Origin: VFMC01 sp046331225 | Lineage (GTDB): Bacteria; Actinomycetota; Acidimicrobiia; Acidimicrobiales; Ilumatobacteraceae | Assembly (NCBI GenBank): GCA_046331225.1 | Contig: JAXLRF010000004.1 | Span: forward strand, 62,001-126,000 | DNA length: 64,000 nt | Reading direction: 5' to 3' | Shown: positions 38,294-46,793 of the stretch, piece after piece | Numbering within the stretch: the first letter of the stretch is position 1 | Layout of the letters: each line of letters begins with the position of its first letter | Notes under the pieces: generated by a model | The model's input: only the letters and a program-made list of their open reading frames with translations | Database searches by the model: none | What the model was told of the DNA's origin: nothing | Position numbers and translations under genes: made by a program

Positions 38294-38422
38294 CACCACC
38301 GCTCGTTCCTGCTGCGCCAGCCCGCCCGAGGACCGTCGATCCGCTCGTGCCGACGAGCCGGTCGAACACCTGGACGAGGAGCCACCGGAACCCGCCTTCG
38401 CCGACCAGGAGCTGAGGTCCTC

Positions 38423-39304
38423 ATGACCATGAGTGCGTCGAGTGCGTCGAGTGCATCGAGTGATGGCGTTGCTGCCGACACTGCGTCCTCGCCCGCCTCG
38501 TCCCCATCGATGCCCGAGGGACGTCCGCTGCCGCGGATCATCGCCGTGGCCAACCAGAAGGGCGGCGTCGGGAAGACCACGACGACCGTCAACCTCGGCG
38601 CCTGCCTCGCAGAACTGGGGTTCCGGACGCTGGTGATCGACCTCGATCCGCAGGGCAACGCATCGACCGGCCTCGGGATCGAGAATCGAGGTCTCGAGAC
38701 CTCGATGTATCACGTGATCATGCACGACGTACCGCTCGAGGACTGCGTCGAGCCATCGGCGGTGCGCAACCTGTTCGTCGCCCCGGCGAGCCTCGACCTG
38801 GCAGGTGCCGAGATCGAGCTCGTCCCGGCGTTCAGTCGCGAGAACCGGTTGCGACGGGCGATCGAGTCGGTGATCGACGACTACGACTACGTGTTGATCG
38901 ACTGCCCGCCCTCACTCGGCCTGCTCACCGTGAACGGCTTGAACGCGGCGACCGAGGTGCTCGTGCCGATCCAGTGCGAGTACTACGCCCTCGAGGGTCT
39001 CGGCCAACTGCTGCGCAACGTCGACCTGGTGAAGCGCAACCTCAATCCGCGGCTCGAGGTCAGCACCATCGTCTGTGTCATGTACGACGCGCGCACCAAG
39101 CTCGCCGATCAGGTGGTGCAGGAGGTCCGCGAGCACTTCGGGGAGAAGGTGTGCCGCACGGTGGTGCCACGCACCGTGCGACTGAGCGAGGCACCGTCGT
39201 TCGGTCAACCCATCATCACGTTCGATCCGACGTCGCGCGGTGCGGTGGCGTATCGCGAAGTCGCGAAGGAGGTCAGCCGTGGCTCGGCCAGGCGGTCTGG
39301 GTAG
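38423..39304 (+). CDS. parA: chromosome partitioning ATPase ParA
   Basis: 293 residues. Deviant Walker A KGGVGKTTTTVNLG near residue 46, DLDPQGNAS, and DYVLIDCPPSLGLLT. The N-terminal 35 residues are a Ser/Ala-rich extension encoded by 9-bp repeats (GAGTGCGTC at 38431-38457). It binds DNA non-specifically with ATP and moves ParB-parS complexes. ATG 38423 is preferred; the 54 codons upstream are not conserved in character. Overlaps parB by 26 bp. Confidence 0.96.
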   Translation: MTMSASSASSASSDGVAADTASSPASSPSMPEGRPLPRIIAVANQKGGVGKTTTTVNLGACLAELGFRTLVIDLDPQGNASTGLGIENRGLETSMYHVIMHDVPLEDCVEPSAVRNLFVAPASLDLAGAEIELVPAFSRENRLRRAIESVIDDYDYVLIDCPPSLGLLTVNGLNAATEVLVPIQCEYYALEGLGQLLRNVDLVKRNLNPRLEVSTIVCVMYDARTKLADQVVQEVREHFGEKVCRTVVPRTVRLSEAPSFGQPIITFDPTSRGAVAYREVAKEVSRGSARRSG

Positions 39305-40214
39305 AGGACTGAGTGCGCTGATCCCCGCCGGGGACAGCACCAAGGACGACGGGGGGAGTGGCAACGACGCGAGACTGGTCGACGTCGCGATCGATGCGAT
39401 CGTGCCCAATCCGAACCAGCCTCGTGTGCATTTCGACGAGGAGTCACTGAACGACCTCGCGGCCTCGATCCGTGAGCTCGGGGTGCTGCAGCCGATCCTG
39501 ATCCGGCCCGCAGGTTCCGGGTACGAACTGTTGGCAGGGGAACGGCGCTGGCGTGCCGCTCGTCGGGCGGGTCTGTCGGTGATCCCGGCGGTCGTCCGCA
39601 CGACCGATGATCTCGGTTCGGTCGAGCGCGCACTGGTCGAGAACCTGCACCGTCAGGACCTCACCCCCTTGGAGGAGGCAGCCGCCTACCAGCAGCTGAT
39701 CGAGGACTTCGAGTTCACGCACGAGCAGGTGGCCCAGCGTGTCGGCAAGAGCCGCTCGGCCGTGAGCAACATGTTGCGTCTGCTCACGTTGCCGCCGTCG
39801 ATCCAGCACCTGCTCGCGGACGGCCGGCTGTCCGCCGGCCATGCGAAGGCACTGCTCGGCACGCCCGACCGTGCGTTCCAGGAGCAACTCGCCCGTCGCG
39901 CCGTCGCCGAGAGCTGGCCGGTACGCGCGGTCGAGGAGGCCGTGCGCGACCGCAGCAGCGGACTCGGCGGTGCGACACCGGCCGCGGACGACTCGTCATC
40001 CACAGGCACGAACCGGCCGACACCAGGCGGACGACTGCGTCCACCAGGGCTGTTGGAGCTCGAGGAGCTGTTGGCGGACTGTTTGTCCACCAAGGTGTCG
40101 GTCAGCATGGGGACAAAGCGGGGCAAGCTGGTGATCGATTTCGCCGACCTCGAGGACCTCGAGCGGCTCTATCACATCATGAGCAGCGGTTCCGCCGAGC
40201 AATCCGCCACGTAG
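39279..40214 (+). CDS. parB: chromosome partitioning protein ParB
   Basis: 311 residues from GTG 39279, with AAGGAGG at good spacing. N-terminal basic ParA-contact peptide (RPGGLGRGLSALIP), ParB/Srx CTPase domain with LLAGERRWRAARRAG (the GERRWRA CTP-binding motif), helix-turn-helix AQRVGKSRSAVSNMLRLL that reads parS, and a C-terminal dimer domain. It loads at the parS array upstream and slides as a CTP clamp. Confidence 0.97.
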   Translation: MARPGGLGRGLSALIPAGDSTKDDGGSGNDARLVDVAIDAIVPNPNQPRVHFDEESLNDLAASIRELGVLQPILIRPAGSGYELLAGERRWRAARRAGLSVIPAVVRTTDDLGSVERALVENLHRQDLTPLEEAAAYQQLIEDFEFTHEQVAQRVGKSRSAVSNMLRLLTLPPSIQHLLADGRLSAGHAKALLGTPDRAFQEQLARRAVAESWPVRAVEEAVRDRSSGLGGATPAADDSSSTGTNRPTPGGRLRPPGLLELEELLADCLSTKVSVSMGTKRGKLVIDFADLEDLERLYHIMSSGSAEQSAT

Positions 40215-40352
40215 CGTCGAACTCTTGACCACTTCTTGTCACATCGCGTGAGCTCTCACGCGCGAGGTGCACTTCAGCGTTACGCACATGTGGTGGACAA
40301 GGTTGTGGATAAACCTTGAAGTGTGGAGCTGGGCCTCAACCTGATGTCCACA
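39996..40352. promoter_or_regulatory. DnaA-box cluster at the parB/cwlM junction
   Basis: TCATCCACA (39996) and TTGTCCACC (40083) lie inside the end of parB. GGTGGACAA (40292-40300, opposite strand), TGTGGATAA (40304-40312, a perfect TTATCCACA on the minus strand) and ATGTCCACA (40344-40352) lie in the 157-bp gap. The perfect box sits in the loop of a hairpin with arms CAAGGTT/AACCTTG. The cluster is 8 kb from dnaA. Confidence 0.5.
40245..40318. terminator. hairpins between convergent parB and cwlM-like gene
   Basis: CGCGTGAG/CTCACGCG (40245-40262, two-base centre) and CAAGGTT/AACCTTG (40298-40318, seven-base loop) are inverted repeats in the gap between two convergent genes. Either could end transcription; neither has a T-tract. 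Confidence 0.35.
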
Positions 40353-40371
40353 GGTTGGCGACGGCGAGTGG

Positions 40372-41340
40372 TCAGCCGACCCGTGCACAGTCGTGCATCC
40401 AGGCCCGAACGGCCTGTACGACCCGCGCTGCGACGTCCGGCGCTGCGTCGACCGCCTCGCGCACGGGCGCCAGCGTGACCAGCACCGCCGGCATCCGGGT
40501 CTCGCGCAGGACGGGGAGCCGCATCCCGCACGGTTCGTGCACCGGCAGATGGCACGCGGCCAGCTCGTGGGTGAGGCAGGCCGCCAGGCTCCGCCCACCC
40601 ACCGACTCGAACGTCGGCACCTTGTAGAAGTGCACGACCGTCGCCTCGGCCGGGCTGGCCTCGAACCCCACGTAGAGGTGGGCCTCGAACTGGTTGGCGG
40701 TGCGCGCCTGCACCACCGCGTCGGGCTCGTCGAGGGGCACCACCTGGGCACCCGCGAGCCGCAGTTCGCGACTGGCGGCGCGCGTGATACTCGACAGGCC
40801 ACCGAACTGGCCGACGACGATGCGGAGCGAGGCCAGCGAGGCCGGCGCCTCTCGCAGCCGCTCGCGTTCGCGCACGGCCGAGATGCCCGGCCCCTGGCCG
40901 GTCTGGCCGATCACCCGGCGGAGCACCCGCACGGTCTCGGTGCCGCAGACCCCGTCGGCGGGGAGCCCGCAGTTCGACTGGAAGTCCTCGAGCGCACGAG
41001 CGGTCTTGGGGCCGAAGATCCCGTCGACCCGGCCGGCGTCGAAACCCAGACGCGCCAACGACGCCTGCAGCTCGCCGACGTCGTCACCGCGCAGGTTGGG
41101 CGAGGTGAGCAGCAGCAACCGATCGCCGAGGGCCCAGTTGGCCTCGACGAGCGCGGTCCAGCTCTCCTCGTCGCAGATGCCGGTGGCCCGCAACCCGCGG
41201 TGCTGCTGGAACGCGCGGACAGCCGCCTCGGTCGCCGGGCAATAGACCCCCGCCGGTGTGGTGGCACCGATGGGGAAGCCGGCCGCTGCGAGGCGGCGTT
41301 GCAGGTCGCGCACGGCCTCGCCGCGCTGGCCCGCGGTCAG
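40372..41340 (-). CDS. cwlM: CwlM-like peptidoglycan-binding protein with degenerate amidase domain
   Basis: About 322 residues. Two PG_binding_1 domains come first (AVRDLQRRLAAAGF; VGELQASLARLGFDAGRVDGIFGPKTARALEDFQ), then an Amidase_3-like domain. The zinc-binding His/Glu motifs of active amidases are not visible, and the terminal PAVLVE glutamate is replaced (MPAVLVTLAP), so it is probably a pseudo-enzyme like mycobacterial CwlM, a regulator of peptidoglycan synthesis. Position after trxA matches. No ATG/GTG/TTG fits a full first domain: CTG 41340 overlaps the trxA stop (CTGA), an ATT 18 bases upstream has AGGAG before it, and a GTG further in would cut the domain. Confidence 0.8.
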   Translation of the reverse strand: MTAGQRGEAVRDLQRRLAAAGFPIGATTPAGVYCPATEAAVRAFQQHRGLRATGICDEESWTALVEANWALGDRLLLLTSPNLRGDDVGELQASLARLGFDAGRVDGIFGPKTARALEDFQSNCGLPADGVCGTETVRVLRRVIGQTGQGPGISAVRERERLREAPASLASLRIVVGQFGGLSSITRAASRELRLAGAQVVPLDEPDAVVQARTANQFEAHLYVGFEASPAEATVVHFYKVPTFESVGGRSLAACLTHELAACHLPVHEPCGMRLPVLRETRMPAVLVTLAPVREAVDAAPDVAARVVQAVRAWMHDCARVG

Positions 41341-41675
41341 TGGGAACCAGGCAGAAATTCCTGGAGCTCCTGCAGCAGGGCGCCCTTGCCCTTGGCGCCG
41401 ACCAGCCGCTTCGCGACCTGACCCTTGTCGAACACGAGCAGCGTCGGGATGCTCATCACGTTGAAGCGCATCGCGAGGTCGGGGTTCTCGTCGACGTTGA
41501 GCTTGGCGATGGTGATCTTGCCGGCCTGTTCGGTGGCGATCTCGCCCAGGATGGGGGCGATCATCTTGCAGGGACCGCACCACTCGGCCCAGAAGTCGAC
41601 GACGACCGGCGTGTCGCTCCCGGCGACCGTCTCGTCGAACGTGGAGGTGGTGAGGGTGACGATGCCATCGGCCAT
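41337..41675 (-). CDS. trxA: thioredoxin
   Basis: 112 residues with the active site FWAEWCGPCKMIAPIL near residue 33 and the cis-Pro loop MSIPTLLVF. Reduces protein disulfides using TrxB. ATG 41675 has AAAGGA upstream; an in-frame start at 41744 is not needed. It is adjacent to trxB but has its own promoter, and the cwlM-like gene follows with a four-base overlap. Confidence 0.97.
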   Translation of the reverse strand: MADGIVTLTTSTFDETVAGSDTPVVVDFWAEWCGPCKMIAPILGEIATEQAGKITIAKLNVDENPDLAMRFNVMSIPTLLVFDKGQVAKRLVGAKGKGALLQELQEFLPGSH

Positions 41676-41747
41676 GGCGGATCCTTTCGAGGTCCTGGTG
41701 CCGGCGCCGGACGTCGCCGAGACGGCGGCGTCGACGACGGACACGGA

Positions 41748-41756
41748 ATTGTAACA
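41748..41756 (-). promoter_or_regulatory. extended -10 promoter of trxA
   Basis: Minus-strand TGTTACAAT: TACAAT (41748-41753) preceded by a TGn extension (41754-41756), about 73 bp before the trxA ATG. It lies in the 160-bp gap after trxB and gives trxA and the cwlM-like gene independent transcription. Confidence 0.5.
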
Positions 41757-41835
41757 AGCGCCAACCGGTGCGACGGCGGCAGCATTCCCGCCGACGGGGG
41801 AGTGCAGACCTGATCCGTCCCGCGAGCCGGTCGGG

Positions 41836-42783
41836 TCAGTGGACGTGGGCTTCGAGCCAGCGTTCGGTGTCGATCGCGGCCATGCACCCGGAGCCGGCCG
41901 CGGTGATGGCCTGGCGGTAGGTGTGGTCCTGCACGTCGCCGCACGCGAAGACGCCGTCGATGTTGGTGTACGACGACCCCGGCTTGGTGATCAGATAGCC
42001 GTTGTCCTCCATGTCGAGCACGCCGGTGAACAGGTCGGTGTTCGGACGGTGACCGATCGCGACGAACAAGCCGGTGACGGGCAGCGTCGACTGCTCGCCG
42101 GTGACGGTGTTCTGCAGCACCGCGCCCTCGAGCTGGTGCTCACCGAGCAGGTCGACGACGGTGGTGTTCCACACCATCTCGATCTTGGGGTTGTTCAGCG
42201 CACGCTCCTGCATGATCTTCGAGGCACGGAGGCTGTCGCGGCGGTGGATGAGGTACACCTTCGACGCGAACTTGGTGAGGAAGGTGGCCTCCTCGACGGC
42301 GGAGTCACCGCCACCGACGACGGCGATCTCCTGGTTGCGGAAGAAGAAGCCGTCGCAGGTGGCGCAGGTGCTGAGCCCGTGGCCGAGCAGGAGGGGTTCT
42401 TTCTCGAGGCCGAGCATCAGGCTCTGCGCGCCGGTCGACACGATGATCGACTGCGCCGAGAACTCGCGATCGCGGACCCACACCTTGAACGGCCGCTCGC
42501 TGAAGTCGACGCGGGTGACCTTCTCGGTGAGGAACTCGGCGCCGAAGCGGACGGCCTGCTCGCGGAAGCGGCCCATGAGCTCGGGACCCATGATGCCTTC
42601 GGGGAAACCGGGGAAGTTCTCGACCTCGGTGGTGAGCATGAGCTGCCCGCCGGGCTGGTCGCTGGTGCTGGACGGCTCGCCCTCGATCACCAGCGGCGCG
42701 AGGTTGGCGCGGGCGGTGTAGATGGCGGCGGTGAGTCCGGCGGGGCCGGATCCGATGATGATGACGTTGCGGGGGTCGCTCAC
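41836..42783 (-). CDS. trxB: thioredoxin reductase
   Basis: 315 residues. FAD-binding GSGPAGLTAAIYTARA at residue 12, redox-active CATC near residue 136, NADPH-binding VVGGGDSAVEEA near 152, and FAD motif GVFACGDVQDHTYRQ near the C-terminus. It transfers electrons from NADPH to TrxA. Start overlaps the stop of the small membrane protein gene (ATGA), so it belongs to the sigma-factor operon. Confidence 0.98.
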   Translation of the reverse strand: MSDPRNVIIIGSGPAGLTAAIYTARANLAPLVIEGEPSSTSDQPGGQLMLTTEVENFPGFPEGIMGPELMGRFREQAVRFGAEFLTEKVTRVDFSERPFKVWVRDREFSAQSIIVSTGAQSLMLGLEKEPLLLGHGLSTCATCDGFFFRNQEIAVVGGGDSAVEEATFLTKFASKVYLIHRRDSLRASKIMQERALNNPKIEMVWNTTVVDLLGEHQLEGAVLQNTVTGEQSTLPVTGLFVAIGHRPNTDLFTGVLDMEDNGYLITKPGSSYTNIDGVFACGDVQDHTYRQAITAAGSGCMAAIDTERWLEAHVH

Positions 42784-43121
42784 TTGGATGCCTTCGGTTC
42801 GGGTGTGTGGCGCTTGCGCATGCAGAACAGCCCGGCGAGGAACAAGATTCCGCCCATCACCATGTACGACACCCAGACGCTCGAGTCGCGGTCGATCCAG
42901 CCGCCGATGTTGACGATGCGCTGGAGCAACTTGGTGCCGAGGATGACCGACAGGATCACGGTCGCGATCGCGGTGACACCGACGACGAGCCCGAACACGG
43001 CGGCACGCACCCCGAGCACGGCCTTGCTGGTGACGTTGTCGCGCACGAGTGCGACGTACTTGTCGACCAGGTTCGCGAGCTCGGGAGCCCAGTTCGGGTT
43101 GTTGAGCGGATTGCCGGCCAT
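42780..43121 (-). CDS. two-helix membrane protein
   Basis: 113 residues with two membrane helices (AAVFGLVVGVTAIATVILSVILG; VWVSYMVMGGILFLAGLFCM) and a short basic tail. It resembles small membrane proteins found between sigma/anti-sigma genes and trxB in actinobacteria. No family recognised. Coupled to trxB by a four-base overlap. Confidence 0.75.
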   Translation of the reverse strand: MAGNPLNNPNWAPELANLVDKYVALVRDNVTSKAVLGVRAAVFGLVVGVTAIATVILSVILGTKLLQRIVNIGGWIDRDSSVWVSYMVMGGILFLAGLFCMRKRHTPEPKASK

Positions 43122-43184
43122 GGCGGCGAGCCTAGTTCGACCGTGCCCGGCCGACGGCCTGTGCCGGGTGCCCGGATCGCGGGG

Positions 43185-44147
43185 TCAGGGCTCGACGGAC
43201 ACGACGACCGTGCAGTCGGTCTGCGGGTCGAAGGCGGTGACGGTGCCGTCGGCGGCGCGGGCGACCACGACCGAGGCCCCCTGGTACACCACCTCGCCGA
43301 CCGCCTCCGAGCCGTCGGCCACACAGGGCAGGCCGAGGCCCGGCAGGGGGATGAGCCCCTGCTGACTGGCCGCCCAGTCGCGCAACTGCTCGGGCGTCGA
43401 GATCGACACCGTCGCCGCCGCGTCGACCGCGGCCGGCTGCTGGATCTCGGGGATCGTGTCGCCGGCCGCCTCGCTGACGTCGCCGGCCGCCGCGGCGGTG
43501 GTCTCGGTGGCGGCGTACGTGCTGTCGGCTTCTGCCTGGCCCGATCCGCCGGCGGCCGAGAGCACGTCACCGCCGGCAGCGGTGGTGGCCGACGCCGCCT
43601 CGGACATCTGCGACGCCGGTGCGTCGGCGATCCGCGTGTCGGCCTTGGCCGCCTCGGCTGCGTCGGCCTCGGTCGCCACCGACGCCGAGTCGTCCTGGTC
43701 ACTGCCCGACAGGCCGCCGAGCGCCAGCGCGCCGACGAACAGGGCGGCCACACCCGCTGCAGCGGCACCGGTGACGACGCCGGCCCACCTGCGCCGACGC
43801 TCGAAGCGCACGACGTTGGCGGGCAGCGGGGCGGGGGCCGGTGCCGGCGTGACCAGGGTGTCATCGGTGTCGGTGTCGGTGTCGATGTCGGTGTCGGTGC
43901 GGGCCTGCTCGTCGTCGAACGCCGCCAGGGCCGCGGCGAGGGCGAGCTCGCGGGTACCGGCCGGGGCCGTGACGTCGCCGACGTCGCGGAGCTGGTCGCG
44001 CAGGCCGGTCAGGTCGTCGAGCAGGGCGACGAGGTCCGGGTTCGAGCGCACACGCGCCTCGTCCTCGACGGTGGCGGTGCCGTCGAGGAGGGCGCTGACC
44101 GCGAGGAGGTCGTCCTCGTCGGGAAGGTGGTCGAAGGGGTCGCTCAT
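43185..44147 (-). CDS. anti-sigma factor-like membrane protein
   Basis: 320 residues. An N-terminal cytosolic domain (DDLLAVSALLDGTATVEDEARV) resembles anti-sigma zinc-finger-like domains but lacks the HxxxCxxC motif. A Thr/Asp repeat linker (about residues 84-95) follows, then one membrane helix near 123 (TGAAAAGVAALFVGALALGG) and an Ala-rich extracellular domain. Its ATG overlaps the sigma-factor stop by one base. It probably holds the sigma factor inactive at the membrane, as RsmA does for SigM (inference from position). Confidence 0.7.
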   Translation of the reverse strand: MSDPFDHLPDEDDLLAVSALLDGTATVEDEARVRSNPDLVALLDDLTGLRDQLRDVGDVTAPAGTRELALAAALAAFDDEQARTDTDIDTDTDTDDTLVTPAPAPAPLPANVVRFERRRRWAGVVTGAAAAGVAALFVGALALGGLSGSDQDDSASVATEADAAEAAKADTRIADAPASQMSEAASATTAAGGDVLSAAGGSGQAEADSTYAATETTAAAAGDVSEAAGDTIPEIQQPAAVDAAATVSISTPEQLRDWAASQQGLIPLPGLGLPCVADGSEAVGEVVYQGASVVVARAADGTVTAFDPQTDCTVVVSVEP

Positions 44148-44788
44148 CAGGTGCTCGAGGAGGGTCGTTCGTGGGGGATGTCCGTTGGACGTCCGTCGGG
44201 GTCGTCGCGGTTCCCGGCCCGGACGATCTGCGCGAGCGCAGCTCGTCCCCGGGCGATCCGACTCTTCACCGTGCCGACCGGCACGTCGAGTGTGGCAGCG
44301 ATCTCGGCGTAGTCGAGGTCGCCCACGTCACGCAACACCAGCGGCACCCGGAACTCCTCGGGGACCTTGCGGAGGGCTGCGTCGAGCTCGATGCGGTCGA
44401 GGGTGCGCTCGAGTGGACGTTCGGCCTCGGGATCGGCCAGGTGCGCGTCGTGGTCGTCGGGCAGCTCGTCCCGCCCGCCGTCGTGACCGTGGGCCACCAC
44501 CGGCCGGCGTCGGCGCCGTCGCAGCTCGTCGAGGCTCGCGTTGGTGGCGATCCGATAGGCCCAGGTGCCGAACGTCGACCGCCCGTCGAACTTGCCGATG
44601 TTGCGGGCGATGGCGATCAGGGCCTCCTGCGCCGCGTCGGCCGCGTCGGCGTCACTGCCGGTGATGCGCCGGCAGACCGCGAAGATGCGGTCGTACTGGC
44701 TGCGCAGCAGACGGTCCATCGCGGCACGGTCGCCCGCGGCGGCCGCGGCGACGAGGGTTCGTTCCTCGGAGCGTGCGTCGGTGTCCAC
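44147..44788 (-). CDS. ECF RNA polymerase sigma factor (SigM-like)
   Basis: 213 residues. Region 2 (YDRIFAVCRRITGSDADAADAAQEALIAIARNIGKFDGRSTFGTWAYRIATNASLDELRRR) and region 4 (LPEEFRVPLVLRDV-like, IAATLDVPVGTVKSRIARGR) are both present. In mycobacteria the ECF factor at this position is SigM. It is upstream of its probable anti-sigma and six bases after the kinase gene. Confidence 0.93.
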   Translation of the reverse strand: MDTDARSEERTLVAAAAAGDRAAMDRLLRSQYDRIFAVCRRITGSDADAADAAQEALIAIARNIGKFDGRSTFGTWAYRIATNASLDELRRRRRRPVVAHGHDGGRDELPDDHDAHLADPEAERPLERTLDRIELDAALRKVPEEFRVPLVLRDVGDLDYAEIAATLDVPVGTVKSRIARGRAALAQIVRAGNRDDPDGRPTDIPHERPSSST

Positions 44789-44794
44789 CTCGGG

Positions 44795-46690
44795 TCACTC
44801 CAGCGCGTCGAAGCGCACCTCGGCGATGGCGCCGCTGAAGGGGTAGGCCTCGGTGCACGACGCGCTCGGGCCGACCTCGCGGAACGCGACGAGCAGCTGT
44901 TGCGCCGCCGACGTGATCGGCACGGTGACGGGACCGGGCTCGTCGCCCGACTCGGAGGCGATGCGCTCGCCCCATCCGGCGAGTGTGCCGGGCATCGGAC
45001 CGACGGTCGTGTAGATCTCGATCCGCCAGCTCCTCGAGGCCACGTCGATGGTCAACGTCCCCTGGCGGGCGATGTCGAGGGTGAGCCCCAGCCCGACGGC
45101 CTGACCTGCGAGCTCGGGGTCGTCGTAGCACAGGGTGCTCCACGCCGTCGCGGGATCGCCGTCGGTGGCGAGGTCGACGTCGTCGTCGTTCTCGCCGGGA
45201 TCGTCGGCGTTGGTGTCGTAGGTGCGCACACCGACGAGCCCGGCACCGGCGATGCCGGCGACGGGCGTGGTCGGTCCGACGGCCTCGCTCGCGACCTCGG
45301 CGCTGGTCACGTCGGCCGCTGCACCCGTGGCCGTGGAGGCCGGTGCGCCGTCGACCGGTGCGGCGGTGGTGGGTGTGGGGAATTCGTCGCCGTCGCTGTC
45401 GGTGCCGAGGGTGTTCCACAGGATGGCGCTCACGATGGTGGCGACGAGCAGGAGGCCACCGACGACGATGAGCGACGGACCGCGCCGGTGCTCGAAGCGA
45501 CGGTTGGGACGGCGCTGGATCTGCGCCGAACCCGTCGGTGTGCGGTCGCTGCTCAGCACGGGAGGACCGGCGGGACGGCCGCCGGTGGCCCGCGGTGGCA
45601 CCGGTGCAGGCCGCACCGGCTGGGGGCCCGTACGCCGTGCCGGATCGCCGGCGAGCGCGCGCTGGCTGCCGGTGTCACGGATGGGGTCGCGCAGTGCGGG
45701 CGTGTCGCGTGCGAACGGCTCGCGCGTGGGCATCGGCGACGTGGCGGCCTGGTCGTACGGCTTGCGGAGCGTGGGATCGATCGGCTGCGGGCGCGGCGCG
45801 GTGGCCGTGACGGTGGCGTCGGGCAGCGTCGGGTCGTTGGCCTTGGCGGCCACCTCGGCGAGCGCGGCGCGCACCGAGGCACCGGACGGGTAGCGCTGGT
45901 CGGGCCGGCGGGCGAGCAGCTTGTGGATCAGCTCGGGCAGACCGGTGGGCAGCGTGGGTCGCAGCCGGGTGATGTCGGTGGGGTCGCGCTGCAGGCGGGC
46001 GAGCGCGGTGTCGGCGTCGTTCTGGCCGAGGAACGGCACGCGGCCGGCGAGGCACTCGTACAGCACCAGGCCGAGCGAGTACAGGTCGGCGCGGCCGTCG
46101 AGCCGCTTGCCACGCACCTGCTCGGGCGACAGGTACTTGGCCGTGCCCATCATGATGTTGTCGTTGGTGAGGTCGTCGCCGGTGGGCTCGAGACCCTTGG
46201 CGATGCCGAAGTCGGTCAGCAGCACGCGACCGTCGGGGGTGATGAGGATGTTGCCCGGCTTGACGTCGCGGTGCACCATGCCCGCCTGATGGGCGGCGTC
46301 GAGTGCGCCGGCGACGCACGAGCCGATGTGGATGGTGAGCTCGGGGCTGAGCTTCTTCTGCTCGTCGAGCAACTGGCGGAGGCTCTTGCCGTTGACGAGC
46401 TGCATGACGACGGCCTGGCGTCCGTTGTCCTCGATCGCGTCGTAGACGGCGACGATGTTGGGGTGGTTGAGCTGCGCGACGGCGATGGCCTCGCGACGGA
46501 ACCGTTCGGCGACGACGGGGTCGCTCGCCAGGTTGGGCTTCAGCAACTTGACCGCGACCTGCCGCGACAGCGACAGGTCGGTGCCCAGCCACACCTCGGC
46601 CATGCCTCCTTGCGCGAGGCGACGCTCCAGCCGGTATCGCTGGGCGAGCACAGCCGGCGGGAGCGGCGGGGGGCTGGTGGTCGTGGACAT
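44795..46690 (-). CDS. membrane Ser/Thr protein kinase with discoidin-like extracellular domain
   Basis: 631 residues. Residues 19-275 form a Hanks-type kinase that looks active: glycine loop LAQGGMAEVW, Lys48, HRDVKPGN with Asp142, DFG at 160, and GTAKYLSPEQ. A Pro/Arg-rich linker follows, then one membrane helix near 400-425 and an extracellular beta-rich domain (TDGDPATAWSTLCYDD, CBM/discoidin-like). In M. tuberculosis the gene here is MviN/Rv3910, a MurJ flippase fused to a pseudokinase, a helix and a similar extracellular domain. Here the MurJ part is absent and the kinase keeps its catalytic residues. Confidence 0.92.
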   Translation of the reverse strand: MSTTTSPPPLPPAVLAQRYRLERRLAQGGMAEVWLGTDLSLSRQVAVKLLKPNLASDPVVAERFRREAIAVAQLNHPNIVAVYDAIEDNGRQAVVMQLVNGKSLRQLLDEQKKLSPELTIHIGSCVAGALDAAHQAGMVHRDVKPGNILITPDGRVLLTDFGIAKGLEPTGDDLTNDNIMMGTAKYLSPEQVRGKRLDGRADLYSLGLVLYECLAGRVPFLGQNDADTALARLQRDPTDITRLRPTLPTGLPELIHKLLARRPDQRYPSGASVRAALAEVAAKANDPTLPDATVTATAPRPQPIDPTLRKPYDQAATSPMPTREPFARDTPALRDPIRDTGSQRALAGDPARRTGPQPVRPAPVPPRATGGRPAGPPVLSSDRTPTGSAQIQRRPNRRFEHRRGPSLIVVGGLLLVATIVSAILWNTLGTDSDGDEFPTPTTAAPVDGAPASTATGAAADVTSAEVASEAVGPTTPVAGIAGAGLVGVRTYDTNADDPGENDDDVDLATDGDPATAWSTLCYDDPELAGQAVGLGLTLDIARQGTLTIDVASRSWRIEIYTTVGPMPGTLAGWGERIASESGDEPGPVTVPITSAAQQLLVAFREVGPSASCTEAYPFSGAIAEVRFDALE

Positions 46691-46793
46691 GTCCGCCGGT
46701 GAACGCTAGTGGCGGGCGGGTCTCCGGTCCCGGCAATCCCCCGGACACCGCCGGTCGGCGGTGCTCAGCGGTGCTGGGCGGGGTGAGCGGAGG

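Noticed and set aside
36854..38369. Long open frames across the region between rsmG and parA, up to 401 codons on the minus strand
   Set aside because: They translate the parS repeats (FHVE, STWN, VPRGT recurring) and show no domain, start signal or consistent codon bias. High GC makes long chance frames common.
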